Of a DNA stretch of 64,000 nt, positions 18,226 through 26,932 are shown one piece after another. Location: assembly GCF_002980595.1 (NCBI RefSeq), contig NZ_PVLQ01000031.1, positions 1 to 64,000 on the forward strand, written 5' to 3'. The translations under genes and the position numbers were made by a program. Below the pieces are notes generated by a model. It saw only the letters and a program-made list of their open reading frames with translations, was not told where the DNA came from and ran no database searches. Source of the stretch: Malikia granosa (GTDB taxonomy: Bacteria > Pseudomonadota > Gammaproteobacteria > Burkholderiales > Burkholderiaceae_C). Every line of letters starts with the position of its first letter. Position 1 is the stretch's first letter.

Positions 18226-18696
18226 ATGAACAGTTCCCGCGTCGAGTCAGCCCCATCGGACCAGTTTCTGCAGGGTTTTTGCGAACTCGTCCAGGCGCAG
18301 CTGGAAGCAGCCAGCGCGGACCTGACGCAAACCGACAATCTGCTCGACGAAGCGATCGAACAGCTCAACACCTGTTTCAACGCGCTGGGCGAAGGCTTGC
18401 AGCAACATGAGGAAGCTAGAATGCCCGTCGATGGGCCCTCGCTGAGGCCGCATGTCCATCTGGCCATCACCAGCCTGCAATTCCATGATTTGACACGTCA
18501 ACTGCTGCAACGCGTCAAGCTGCGCCTGCAAGGGCTGCAAATCGCTGCAGCTGCCGGACTGAGCCTGGAGGCGGCACCACAGAACGGGGCCCAGGCCCTC
18601 CAAGTACTCGAGACGCAACAGTCACAACTCGAATCCACCCTGCAGGGAGAGCTGCACCAGCAAGACCTCTCATGCGGCGACATCGAACTCTTCTAA
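18226..18696 (+). CDS. Short CheZ-like chemotaxis protein (putative CheY phosphatase)
   Basis: 156 residues, all helical in appearance, no signal peptide or membrane segment. The segment LQFHDLTRQLLQRV (D88, Q92) matches the CheZ catalytic helix, whose Asp and Gln sit four residues apart in DLTGQ (here DLTRQ; the full-length CheZ in this window has DITGQ at D197/Q201). The C-terminus ends CGDIELF, nearly the same as the GDIDLF end of CheD at 22525. It lies 22 bp before a cheY and then cheA, consistent with acting on that CheY. Function is inferred from motif and context. Confidence 0.55.
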   Translation: MNSSRVESAPSDQFLQGFCELVQAQLEAASADLTQTDNLLDEAIEQLNTCFNALGEGLQQHEEARMPVDGPSLRPHVHLAITSLQFHDLTRQLLQRVKLRLQGLQIAAAAGLSLEAAPQNGAQALQVLETQQSQLESTLQGELHQQDLSCGDIELF

Positions 18697-18718
18697 ACCG
18701 AACCAGCCATTTCCCGCC

Positions 18719-19081
18719 ATGAAAGCCATCCTTGCTGTTGACGACTCCCGCTCGCTGAGACAAATGGTCAATTTCAGCCTCAAATCGGCCGGCTACGGCG
18801 TGACCGAGGCCGCCGACGGCGTCGAGGCACTCGCGCTGGCGAACCAGCGCCAGTTCGACCTGGTGCTGACCGACCAGAACATGCCGAACATGGACGGCCT
18901 GACGCTGATCAGGCAGCTGCGCCAGCTGCCCGGCTTCGCGCGCACGCCGATCCTGATGCTGACCACCGAATCCAGCGACGACATGAAGGCCCAGGGCCGG
19001 GCCGCCGGCGCCACCGGCTGGATCGTCAAGCCCTTCGACCCCGAGCGCCTGATCGCCGTGGTCAAGAAGGTGATCGGCTGA
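18719..19081 (+). CDS. cheY: CheY-type response regulator (first copy)
   Basis: 120 residues, a single receiver domain: acid pair D8/D9, phosphoacceptor D52 in LVLTDQNMPNMDG, Thr in PILMLTTES (T82), and K104 in WIVKPF. No output domain. It sits between the CheZ-like gene and cheA and is likely the partner of both. It is clearly different from the second CheY at 20974 and closer to stand-alone CheY proteins of second chemotaxis systems. Confidence 0.88.
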   Translation: MKAILAVDDSRSLRQMVNFSLKSAGYGVTEAADGVEALALANQRQFDLVLTDQNMPNMDGLTLIRQLRQLPGFARTPILMLTTESSDDMKAQGRAAGATGWIVKPFDPERLIAVVKKVIG

Positions 19082-19103
19082 GGCTAGAACCCAGGGCGGC
19101 CCG

Positions 19104-20873
19104 ATGGCAATCGATACCAGTCAGTTCTTTCAGATCTTCTTCGACGAAACCGAGGAATTGCTGCAGCAACTCGAAGCCCTGCTGCTCGATCTGGACATGC
19201 AGGCGCCCGACGTCGAGTCCCTGCACGCCATCTTCCGCATCGCCCATTCGATCAAGGGCAATGCCGCCACCTTCGGCTTTTCCGACCTGACCGACATCAC
19301 CCATGTGATGGAGTCGCTGCTCGACGAGATCCGCCACGGCCATCTGCGCCTGACCGAGCTGCACCGTCACCTGATGCTCGAAGCCAAGGATGTGCTCAAG
19401 ATGCAGCTCGACGGGCTGCAGCATGGGCTGGCGGTCGATGCCGAGCGGGTGCTGCAGGTGCGCGAGATGCTCGAGGCCCAGTGGAAGCAGGCCAGCCAGC
19501 CTGGCGCGGCAGCGGCTCCGGCGGAAGAGGACGAGGACCTGGGCTTCGGCTTCTTTGAGCCGCTCGAGGAGCTGCCGGCTGCCGCCGAGGCCGCGCCGCC
19601 ATTGCCCCCTGCCCCAGCGGCCCAGCCCGTGGCGCCCTGCGCGCCCGAGTCGTCCACGCCCTCGCCGAAGCGCGACAGCAACGGCAGCCATGGCCTCGAG
19701 GCCTCGACGATACGGGTCAACATCGACAAGGTCGACCAGCTGATCAACCTGGTCGGCGAGCTCGTGATCACCCAGGCCATGATCTCGGCCTGCGGCAAGG
19801 ATCTCGACCCGTCCGTGCACGACAAGCTGGTCCATGGCATCGAGCAGCTCAGCCGCAACACGCGCGACCTGCAGGACTCGGTGATGTCAATCCGCATGAT
19901 GCCGATGGACTTCGTCTTCTCGCGCTTCCCGCGCCTGGTGCACGAGCTCTCGAGCAAGCTGGGCAAGCGGGTCGAGTTCGTGACCGAGGGCGGCGCGACC
20001 GAACTCGACAAGGGCCTGATCGAGAAGATCGTCGATCCCCTGACGCACCTGGTGCGCAACAGCGTGGACCACGGCATCGAGGCACCGCTGCAGCGGCAGC
20101 AAAGCGGCAAGAGCGAGGCTGGCTTGCTGCGGCTGTCGGCCACGCACCAGGGCAGCCATATCGTGATCGAGGTGGTTGATGACGGTGCCGGACTCGACCG
20201 CGCGAAGATCCTGCGCAAGGCTGCGGCCAGCGGCCTGGCGGTCTCGAACGAGATGAGCGACCAGGAGGTCTGGCAGCTGATCTGCCTGCCGGGCTTCTCG
20301 ACCGCGGAGACCGTGACCGATGTCTCGGGTCGTGGCGTCGGCATGGACGTGGTCAGGCGCAACATCACGTCGCTGGGTGGCACGCTGGACATCAGCTCAT
20401 CGCTTGGCCAGGGCACGCGCATCACGATCTCGCTGCCGCTGACGCTGGCGATACTCGACGGCATCTCGGTGCGGGTGGGCAGCGAGATCTACATCCTGCC
20501 GCTGAGCTATGTGGTCGAGTCCTTCCAGCCGGCGCAGGCGGACCTGCGCCACATCAGCGGCCAGGGCATGGTGATACGGGTGCGTGGCGAATACCTGCCA
20601 GTGCTCGCGCTGCACGAGCTGTTCGGCATCCAGCCCCGGTCGCAAGAGCCCTCGAGCGGCATCCTGGTGGTGGTGCAGATGGAGAGCCGCAAGGCCGCGC
20701 TCTGGATCGACGAGGTCATCGGCCAGCACCAGATCGTGGTCAAGAACCTCGAGACCCATTACCGCAAGGTGCCCAATATCTCGGGCGCGACCATCCTGTG
20801 GGATGGCAGCGTGTCGCTGATCGTCGACGTGGCGCATCTGCTGGGCCAGCAGCGCAGCCTGGCCGGGGCCTGA
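19104..20873 (+). CDS. cheA: Chemotaxis histidine kinase CheA (first copy)
   Basis: 589 residues. The N-terminal HPt domain has the phospho-accepting His in IAHSIKGNAATFG (H48). A Pro/Ala/Glu-rich linker covers about residues 130-200. The dimerisation helices contain IDKVDQLINLVGELVI, the ATPase domain has the N-box LVRNSVDHGIE, G1 VVDDGAGLD and G2 [10 protein letters not shown], and a CheW-like P5 domain ends the protein. No clear P2 CheY-binding domain lies in the linker. Encoded 22 bp after cheY. Confidence 0.93.
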   Translation: MAIDTSQFFQIFFDETEELLQQLEALLLDLDMQAPDVESLHAIFRIAHSIKGNAATFGFSDLTDITHVMESLLDEIRHGHLRLTELHRHLMLEAKDVLKMQLDGLQHGLAVDAERVLQVREMLEAQWKQASQPGAAAAPAEEDEDLGFGFFEPLEELPAAAEAAPPLPPAPAAQPVAPCAPESSTPSPKRDSNGSHGLEASTIRVNIDKVDQLINLVGELVITQAMISACGKDLDPSVHDKLVHGIEQLSRNTRDLQDSVMSIRMMPMDFVFSRFPRLVHELSSKLGKRVEFVTEGGATELDKGLIEKIVDPLTHLVRNSVDHGIEAPLQRQQSGKSEAGLLRLSATHQGSHIVIEVVDDGAGLDRAKILRKAAASGLAVSNEMSDQEVWQLICLPGFSTAETVTDVSGRGVGMDVVRRNITSLGGTLDISSSLGQGTRITISLPLTLAILDGISVRVGSEIYILPLSYVVESFQPAQADLRHISGQGMVIRVRGEYLPVLALHELFGIQPRSQEPSSGILVVVQMESRKAALWIDEVIGQHQIVVKNLETHYRKVPNISGATILWDGSVSLIVDVAHLLGQQRSLAGA

Positions 20874-20973
20874 ACCCGGGCTTCCTGGTGCCAGGAGGCA
20901 GCCGGCGGCGCGGGCCGTCGCGCGAGCGGCGGGTCAGCCTGGCTGCCAGGCGGGGCGCGCCCAGCCGCCCTGC

Positions 20974-21363
20974 TCAGTGCTTGAGCTTCTCGAGGATCTT
21001 GGTGATCTTCTCGTCCAGCGTCGCAGCGGTGAAGGGCTTGACGATGTAGCCGCTGGCGCCCGCCTGCGCGGCGGCAATGATGTTTTCCTTCTTGGCTTCG
21101 GCCGTGACCATCAGCACCGGCAGGGCCGACAGCGCGGGATCGGCGCGGATCGACTGCAGCAGCTGCAGACCGTCCATGACCGGCATGTTCCAGTCCGAGA
21201 TCACGAAGTCGAAATTCTCGCGCTTGAGCTTGGCCAGGGCCGCGGAACCGTCCTCGGCCTCGTCGACGCTGGCATGGCCGAGCTCCTTGAGCAGGTTGCG
21301 CACGATGCGGCGCATGGTCGAAAAGTCGTCGACGACCAGGAATTTGAGAGTGGATTCAGACAT
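20974..21363 (-). CDS. cheY: CheY response regulator (second copy, canonical)
   Basis: 129 residues. D12/D13 lie in [13 protein letters not shown], phosphoacceptor D57 is in [14 protein letters not shown]87 in [13 protein letters not shown], and K109 in YIVKPF, matching enterobacterial CheY closely. It is the flagellar-motor type that binds FliM. It is the last gene of the minus-strand che series after cheB, and its stop faces the cheA stop 100 bp away; that gap holds only GC-rich inverted repeats without a T-run. Confidence 0.95.
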   Translation of the reverse strand: MSESTLKFLVVDDFSTMRRIVRNLLKELGHASVDEAEDGSAALAKLKRENFDFVISDWNMPVMDGLQLLQSIRADPALSALPVLMVTAEAKKENIIAAAQAGASGYIVKPFTAATLDEKITKILEKLKH

Positions 21364-21417
21364 GATGGGCGGAAATAAACGGGAAAAGGTCGGACGAACA
21401 AGACAATCGAAGCGGCC

Positions 21418-22491
21418 TCAGACGCGCAGCGCTCGACCGCTCTGCCGCGTCAAATGATCGAGCACCATGCTGGCGAGCCGGTCAATCGGGCCGATCTCGT
21501 GCACGGCGCCGGCAGCGATGGCTTCCTTGGGCATGCCAAACACCACGCAAGACGCTTCGTCCTGGGCGAAATTGTAAGCACCCGCCTGGCGCATCTCGAG
21601 CATGCCGGCGGCGCCATCGCGGCCCATGCCGGTCATGATGACGCCGACCGCGTTCTTGCCCGCATGCAGCGCGGCCGAGCGGAACAGCACGTCGACCGAG
21701 GGGCGGTGGCGGTTGACCGGCTCGGACTGCTCGATGCGGGTCATGTAGTTGGCGCCACTGCGCGCCAGCAGCAAGTGGGAATGGCCGGGCGCGATATACG
21801 CATGGCCGGGCAGGATGCGCTCGTCGCCACGCGCCTCGACCACGCTGATGCGGCTCAGGCTGTCGAGGCGGCGTGCGAACGAGGCGGTGAAGCCCTCGGG
21901 CATGTGCTGGGTGATCAGGATGCCGGGGCAGTCGGGCGGCATCTGGATCAAGAAGTCCTTGATCGCCTCGGTGCCGCCGGTGGAGGCGCCGATGATGATC
22001 AGCTTCTCGCTGCTGACCAGGCGGTTGCCGAGTGCCGGACGGCCGACGGGCGCCTTGGCCGGCTGGGCGCGCGCGCGCTGGACGATGCGATGCCTGGCCT
22101 GGTAGGCGGCCCGGATCTTGTCGGCCAGCAAGTCGGCATAGGCCTGCAGCCCACTGGCGATCGCGAGCTTGGGCTTGGCGACGAAGTCGACGGCGCCTAG
22201 CTCGAGCGCGCGCAGCGTGATCTCGGAGCCGCGGTCGGTCAGCGAGGACACCATGACCACCGGCATGGGCCGCAGCCGCATCAGGCGCTCGAGGAAGTCG
22301 AGGCCGTCCATGCGCGGCATCTCGACGTCGAGCGTCAGCACGTCGGGATTGGTCTGCTTGATCAGCTCGCGGGCGACCAGCGGATCAGGGGCCGTCCCTA
22401 CCACCTCCATGTCGGGCTGGCTGCGCACGATCTCGGTCATGATGCGTCGCACCAGAGCGGAGTCGTCAATGATCAATACTTTGATGGTCAT
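21418..22491 (-). CDS. cheB: Chemotaxis protein-glutamate methylesterase/deamidase CheB
   Basis: 357 residues. The receiver domain has phosphoacceptor D55 in [13 protein letters not shown] linker leads to the methylesterase domain with the catalytic Ser in [12 protein letters not shown], His in [10 protein letters not shown], and Asp in [12 protein letters not shown]. It removes methyl groups from receptors during adaptation. The ATG at 22491 begins [12 protein letters not shown]; the earlier codons lack homology. Confidence 0.95.
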   Translation of the reverse strand: MTIKVLIIDDSALVRRIMTEIVRSQPDMEVVGTAPDPLVARELIKQTNPDVLTLDVEMPRMDGLDFLERLMRLRPMPVVMVSSLTDRGSEITLRALELGAVDFVAKPKLAIASGLQAYADLLADKIRAAYQARHRIVQRARAQPAKAPVGRPALGNRLVSSEKLIIIGASTGGTEAIKDFLIQMPPDCPGILITQHMPEGFTASFARRLDSLSRISVVEARGDERILPGHAYIAPGHSHLLLARSGANYMTRIEQSEPVNRHRPSVDVLFRSAALHAGKNAVGVIMTGMGRDGAAGMLEMRQAGAYNFAQDEASCVVFGMPKEAIAAGAVHEIGPIDRLASMVLDHLTRQSGRALRV

Positions 22492-22524
22492 GTCTGCACT
22501 GCGCCGGCAGGGTCCCGGCAAGGT

Positions 22525-23148
22525 TCAAAAAAGGTCGATGTCGCCGCCGCTGACCGGCGCCTGTTTGAGGGTGGCGCCGAGGCGCTTCTGGTACTCGCGC
22601 TCGGTCGTCAGCACCGCGTTGTCGAGGTTCTGCTTGAGCTTGCGCACCATGACCTTGCCGCTGTGCGGGAAGAAGCAGATCTTGCGCGGGTAGATGTCGA
22701 GCAGGTCCTCGACCAGCACCGGGATGTTGTCGGTCTGCAGGTAGTTGAGCACGAAGCGGGCGTTGCGGGCGCCGACGTTGATCGAGGTCATGCCCGGCAG
22801 CACGTTGCCGCCGCCAAAGACCTTGGCCTCGAGGTGCTCGCGCCGCGCCCCGGCCTTGAGCAGGTCGTTGATCAGCACTTCCATCGCGTAGGCGCCGTAG
22901 CGCATCGACTCGGAAACCGGGCTGTCGGCATCGCCCGCGCCGTCGGGCAACAGGAAATGGTTCATGCCGCCAATGCCGCGCACGCGGTCCCGGATGCAGG
23001 CCGCGACGCAGGAGCCCAGCACCGTCGTCATCATCAGGTTCTGCTCGGTATAGAAATACTCGCCCGGCAAGATACGGACCGCCTTGCAGTCGAAGGTCTT
23101 GTCGAAGTAGTGGCCTTGCGCCAGCGGCTTGGTTTGCAACTTACTCAT
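22525..23148 (-). CDS. cheD: Chemoreceptor glutamine deamidase CheD
   Basis: 207 residues. The catalytic Cys lies in TTVLGSCVAACIRD and the His in GIGGMNHFLLPD, with a conserved Thr-containing FGGGNVLPGM. It deamidates specific receptor glutamines. It lies between cheR and cheB. The C-terminal end GGDIDLF resembles the GDIELF end of the CheZ-like protein at 18226 and may be a docking peptide. Confidence 0.94.
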   Translation of the reverse strand: MSKLQTKPLAQGHYFDKTFDCKAVRILPGEYFYTEQNLMMTTVLGSCVAACIRDRVRGIGGMNHFLLPDGAGDADSPVSESMRYGAYAMEVLINDLLKAGARREHLEAKVFGGGNVLPGMTSINVGARNARFVLNYLQTDNIPVLVEDLLDIYPRKICFFPHSGKVMVRKLKQNLDNAVLTTEREYQKRLGATLKQAPVSGGDIDLF

Positions 23149-23175
23149 GCCTGATTGTGTATCTTCTGGCGCCGG

Positions 23176-24057
23176 TCAGGAGCGCGAGGCCTGACTGAGC
23201 TGGTAGACGGTCTTGCCGATCAGGGAAAAGTCCCGCGTGACGAAGGACAGGTTCTCCGAATGGCCCGCAAACAGCAAGCCGGACGGCTTGAGCAGGGGAG
23301 CAAAGCGGCTCAGGATCTGGCCCTGGGTCGGCTTGTCGAAGTAGATCATGACGTTGCGGCAGAACACCGCATCGAAAGGTCCCTTGATGGCCCACTTGTC
23401 GTCGAGCAGGTTGAGCGGCTTGAAGCTGATGAGCCGGCGCAGCTCGGGGCGCAGCCGCACATAACCGGCCTGCGGCCCCTTGCCGCGCAGGAAGAAGCGC
23501 TTGAGCCGCTCGGGCGACAGGCCGCTGACGCGCTCGAGCGGGTAGACACCGGCCTCGGCCTTGGCCAGCACCTGGGTATCGATGTCGGTCGCCAGGATGC
23601 GCGCCGGCGGCGTCAGCGTGCCAAAGGCCTCGCAGAGCGTGATCGCGAGCGAATAGGGTTCCTCGCCGGTCGAGCTGGCACAGCACCAGATCTCGATCGG
23701 ACCCCCCTGGGCCTTGACATGCTCGGCCAGCACCGGGAAATGGTGCGCCTCGCGGAAGAAGGAGGTCAGGTTGGTCGTCAGCGCGTTGGTGAACTGCTCC
23801 CATTCGCTGCCGTTGGAATCGGCCTCGAGGGCGCGCAGGTAGCTGTCGAAGGAGTCGAGGCGCAACTGGCGCAAGCGGCGCGACAGCCGGCTGTAGACCA
23901 TCTCCTGCTTGCCGTTGCCCAGGGCGATGCCGGCGCGCGCGTAGATCAGGCGGCGCACGCGCTCGAAGTCGTTCTGGGTGAACAGGAATTCCTTGCCGTC
24001 TCTGCCCTGGCGTGCCGTGGCATCGATGGCGGGCTGCAGGTCATTGCGCATCAGCAT
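23176..24057 (-). CDS. cheR: Chemotaxis protein methyltransferase CheR
   Basis: 293 residues. The N-terminal helical domain has YSRLSRRLRQL, and the SAM-binding domain has IEIWCCASSTGEEPYSLAI, ILATDIDTQVLAKAE and FDAVFCRNVMIYFD. It methylates receptor glutamates. The start at 24057 was chosen because GAGG lies 5 nt upstream, overlapping the end of the receptor gene; longer in-frame starts overlap the receptor stop. The neighbouring receptor carries the CheR-tether tail. Confidence 0.94.
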   Translation of the reverse strand: MLMRNDLQPAIDATARQGRDGKEFLFTQNDFERVRRLIYARAGIALGNGKQEMVYSRLSRRLRQLRLDSFDSYLRALEADSNGSEWEQFTNALTTNLTSFFREAHHFPVLAEHVKAQGGPIEIWCCASSTGEEPYSLAITLCEAFGTLTPPARILATDIDTQVLAKAEAGVYPLERVSGLSPERLKRFFLRGKGPQAGYVRLRPELRRLISFKPLNLLDDKWAIKGPFDAVFCRNVMIYFDKPTQGQILSRFAPLLKPSGLLFAGHSENLSFVTRDFSLIGKTVYQLSQASRS

Positions 24058-24064
24058 CACCGCC

Positions 24065-26308
24065 TCAGAACTCTTCCCAGTCGTCATCGCTCAAGGCGAC
24101 CGGAGCCGCCTTGGCGCTCTTGTCGTCGCCTCCTGCCTGGCTCAGCGCCGGGCGCTTGAGTTCGGGCTCGGGCCGGCTGGCCGACGCAGCCTGGCGCGGG
24201 CTGGCAGCCGATGCCGGCCGCTTGAGCACCGAAGCCGGCTTGGCAGCAGCGACGGCCTTGGGCTTGACTGCAGCAGGCTTGGCTGCTGGCGCGGGCTTGG
24301 CGATTGCGACCGGCTGACGCGCAGGCAGAACGGCGTGCGGCTGGACCGAAGGCGTCTGAGGCGCAGAGAACTCGGCGTCCTGGCCAACCTTGAAGCTGCT
24401 GACCAGTTCGCGCAGCTGGGCGGCCTGCTCGCGCAAGGAACCGGAGGCTGCGGCAGCCTCCTCGACCAGGGCGGCGTTCTGCTGCGTCACCTGGTCCATC
24501 TGCGTGATGGCCGAATTGACCTGCTCGATGCCGGCGGTCTGCTCGATGCTCGAGGCCGAGACCTCGCCCATGATGTCGGTCACGCGCTTGACGCTGGTCA
24601 CCATCTCGTGCATGGTGTCGCCGGTGCGGCCGACCTGCAGGCTACCCTGCTCGACCTTGGCGATCGAGTCGGCGATCAGGGTCTTGATCTCCTTGGCCGC
24701 CACCGCGCTGCGCTGCGCCAGGCTGCGCACCTCGGTCGCCACCACCGCGAAGCCGCGGCCCTGCTCGCCGGCGCGCGCGGCCTCGACCGCCGCATTGAGC
24801 GCCAGGATGTTGGTCTGGAAGGCGATGCCGTCGATCACGCCGATGATGTCGCCGATCTTGTGCGCCGAGCTGTTGATCGCCTGCATGGTCTCGACCACCT
24901 CGGTCATCTGCGCGCCGCCACGGCTGGCGACATCGGAGGCCGAGCTCGCCAGGCCATTGGCCTGGCGCGCGTTGTCGGCGTTCTGGCGCACCGTGGCCAG
25001 CAGCTGCTCCATCGAGGCGCTGATCTCCTCGAGGGCACTGGCCTGGCGCTCGGTGCGGCCCGACAGGTCGCCGTTGCCGGCCGCGATCTGGCCGGCGGCA
25101 TCGACCACCTGGCCGGCACTGCCACGCACCTGCAGCACCATCTGGCGCAGGTTGGCCTGCATCAGTGACAGCGCGTGGACGATGCTGCCCTCGACCGCGT
25201 TGCGGGTATTGGGCATCGAGGTCAGGTCGCCCTGGGCGATCGTGCCGACCCAGCGCGTCACGTCGGCCGGCTCGCCGCCGAGCTGGCGCGTGACCGAACG
25301 GCCGCCGTGCAGCGAAATCGCGGTGCCGATGACCATGGTCGCGCCCATGCAGGCGAGCACCAGCAGCAGGCTGCCCCAGTCGGAGTCCAGCCGCTGGTCG
25401 AGCAACTCGCCGATCAGGGCCAGGCTGGCATCGGCGAGCGCGAGCTGCTGGTCGATCGACTCGGTCGTGGCCTGGAAATAGGCGGCGGCCGGATAGCTCA
25501 GCGCGCTGCCGGACGAGAGGTTGTCGTGCACGAGCGTCATGACCTTCTGCGAGGCGGCCTGGGCCGACTGCACCTGGTCCTTGAGGCGGGTGGAAACGAC
25601 GTCGTTGAGGGCGAAGCTGTACTCGAAGCTGCCCTGGGCCCGGGTCTGCGCCTGCAGGCCCTGGGCCAGCAGCACGCCGACCTTGAGCTCGTCCTCGTTC
25701 GACATCGCCTGGGCGGTCAGGATGCCCGAGCCGACCGCGCGCAGCTGGCCCTGGGCCTCGGACAGGCTGAGCACCTCGTTGGCCGCGACGATCAGGTAGT
25801 AGTTCTCGGGCTGCGGATCGAGGATCAGCTTGGAGTCATTGAGGATGGAGCTGAAGACCTTGAAGGCATCGGCAATCACCGCGGTGTGCTCGGCAAAGCT
25901 CTCGGCGCGGGTCATGCCGCTGGCGTTGAGCTTGCTGCTCAGCGCCGCCCAGCGCTGGTTCAGCTTGTCCCATTGCTCCTGGGTCGCCGGCATGGACTGC
26001 GACTTGACATGGGCCTCGATCTTGGCCTGGCTGTCGGCGAGCGAACGCGCGACCGTCTTGAGCTTGTCCGCCGCCTGGGCGTTGCCCGCCAGACGCATCG
26101 AGGACAGGCCGCGATGCTGCTGCAGGTAGCGGATCACGTCGATCATGTCGCGCAGCGGCTGCACCCCGCGCTGCTCGTTCTGGGTCTGGCTGAGCGACGG
26201 CAGCTCGTGCTTGAGAAAGGAAAAGGTCGGCAGCGCAGCCAGCAGCAGGGACATGCAGCCCACGAGCAGGAAGCGGTAGCTGACCTTGATCTGGTTGAGG
26301 AAGTTCAT
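24065..26308 (-). CDS. Methyl-accepting chemotaxis protein with NIT-like sensor and CheR-tether tail
   Basis: 747 residues. TM1 covers about residues 10-30. A long helical periplasmic sensor (about 35-310) contains [21 protein letters not shown], similar to nitrate/nitrite-sensing NIT domains; TM2 is near [18 protein letters not shown], then a divergent HAMP and the signalling domain. A long Ala/Pro/Lys linker ends in SDDDWEEF, the xWxxF pentapeptide that docks CheR/CheB. It is the only receptor here with this tail and sits next to cheR. The ligand is inference only. Confidence 0.88.
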   Translation of the reverse strand: MNFLNQIKVSYRFLLVGCMSLLLAALPTFSFLKHELPSLSQTQNEQRGVQPLRDMIDVIRYLQQHRGLSSMRLAGNAQAADKLKTVARSLADSQAKIEAHVKSQSMPATQEQWDKLNQRWAALSSKLNASGMTRAESFAEHTAVIADAFKVFSSILNDSKLILDPQPENYYLIVAANEVLSLSEAQGQLRAVGSGILTAQAMSNEDELKVGVLLAQGLQAQTRAQGSFEYSFALNDVVSTRLKDQVQSAQAASQKVMTLVHDNLSSGSALSYPAAAYFQATTESIDQQLALADASLALIGELLDQRLDSDWGSLLLVLACMGATMVIGTAISLHGGRSVTRQLGGEPADVTRWVGTIAQGDLTSMPNTRNAVEGSIVHALSLMQANLRQMVLQVRGSAGQVVDAAGQIAAGNGDLSGRTERQASALEEISASMEQLLATVRQNADNARQANGLASSASDVASRGGAQMTEVVETMQAINSSAHKIGDIIGVIDGIAFQTNILALNAAVEAARAGEQGRGFAVVATEVRSLAQRSAVAAKEIKTLIADSIAKVEQGSLQVGRTGDTMHEMVTSVKRVTDIMGEVSASSIEQTAGIEQVNSAITQMDQVTQQNAALVEEAAAASGSLREQAAQLRELVSSFKVGQDAEFSAPQTPSVQPHAVLPARQPVAIAKPAPAAKPAAVKPKAVAAAKPASVLKRPASAASPRQAASASRPEPELKRPALSQAGGDDKSAKAAPVALSDDDWEEF
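24683..24859 (-). repeat. Near-identical receptor-gene segment, copy 2
   Basis: These 177 bp in the signalling domain of the NIT-like receptor match 55193-55369 with one mismatch by eye, including silent sites. Confidence 0.65.
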
Positions 26309-26360
26309 CGAGGTTCCCGGGGAGAGACTAGGGACAGGCAGGCTGCAGCGCTGCGGCTTC

Positions 26361-26879
26361 TCAGGCCACGACCGCGTCGATCAGGCCCATCTCGGCGCTC
26401 GACATCAGCTTGTCGATGTCGATCAGGATCAGCATGCGCTCGTCCTGGGTACCGATGCCGACCAGGTAGTCGGTGCCGAAGGCCGCACCCATCTCCGGCG
26501 GCGGCTTGATCTCGTCGGACTTGAGCGTGATCACGTCAGAGACGGTATCGACCACCATGCCGACGATGCGACCGCTGATGTTGAGGATGATGACCACGGT
26601 CAGCGGGTCATAGGTCGGCGTGCCCAGGTTGAACTTGATGCGCATGTCGATGATCGGCACGATGATGCCGCGCAGGTTCACCACGCCCTTGATGAATTCA
26701 GGCACATTGGCGATGCGCGTGACCGCCTCGTAGCCACGGATTTCCTGCACCTTCAGGATGTCGATGCCGTACTCTTCCTTGCCCAGGGTGAAGGCCAGGA
26801 ACTCCTGCCTCGGTCCGTCGGTGCTGTTGCCGCGGCCCCAGTTGCTGATCGCTGCGTCCTGCTTCTCACTTTGAATCAT
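26361..26879 (-). CDS. cheW: Chemotaxis coupling protein CheW
   Basis: 172 residues. The CheW SH3-like core has [41 protein letters not shown] and [12 protein letters not shown]. It couples receptors to CheA. The start at 26879 (MIQSEKQDA) has GGAG 8 nt upstream; the earlier ATG at 26936 would overlap the cheA stop and add non-homologous residues. Confidence 0.95.
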   Translation of the reverse strand: MIQSEKQDAAISNWGRGNSTDGPRQEFLAFTLGKEEYGIDILKVQEIRGYEAVTRIANVPEFIKGVVNLRGIIVPIIDMRIKFNLGTPTYDPLTVVIILNISGRIVGMVVDTVSDVITLKSDEIKPPPEMGAAFGTDYLVGIGTQDERMLILIDIDKLMSSAEMGLIDAVVA

Positions 26880-26932
26880 CACTGCTTCTCCATCTATGCA
26901 AAAAATAGTCAGACCGTTATCGGTATGCCGGC

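Noticed and set aside
20874-20973. Terminator between the convergent cheA and cheY genes
   Set aside because: GC-rich inverted repeats are present but there is no T-run on either side, so a rho-independent terminator cannot be claimed.
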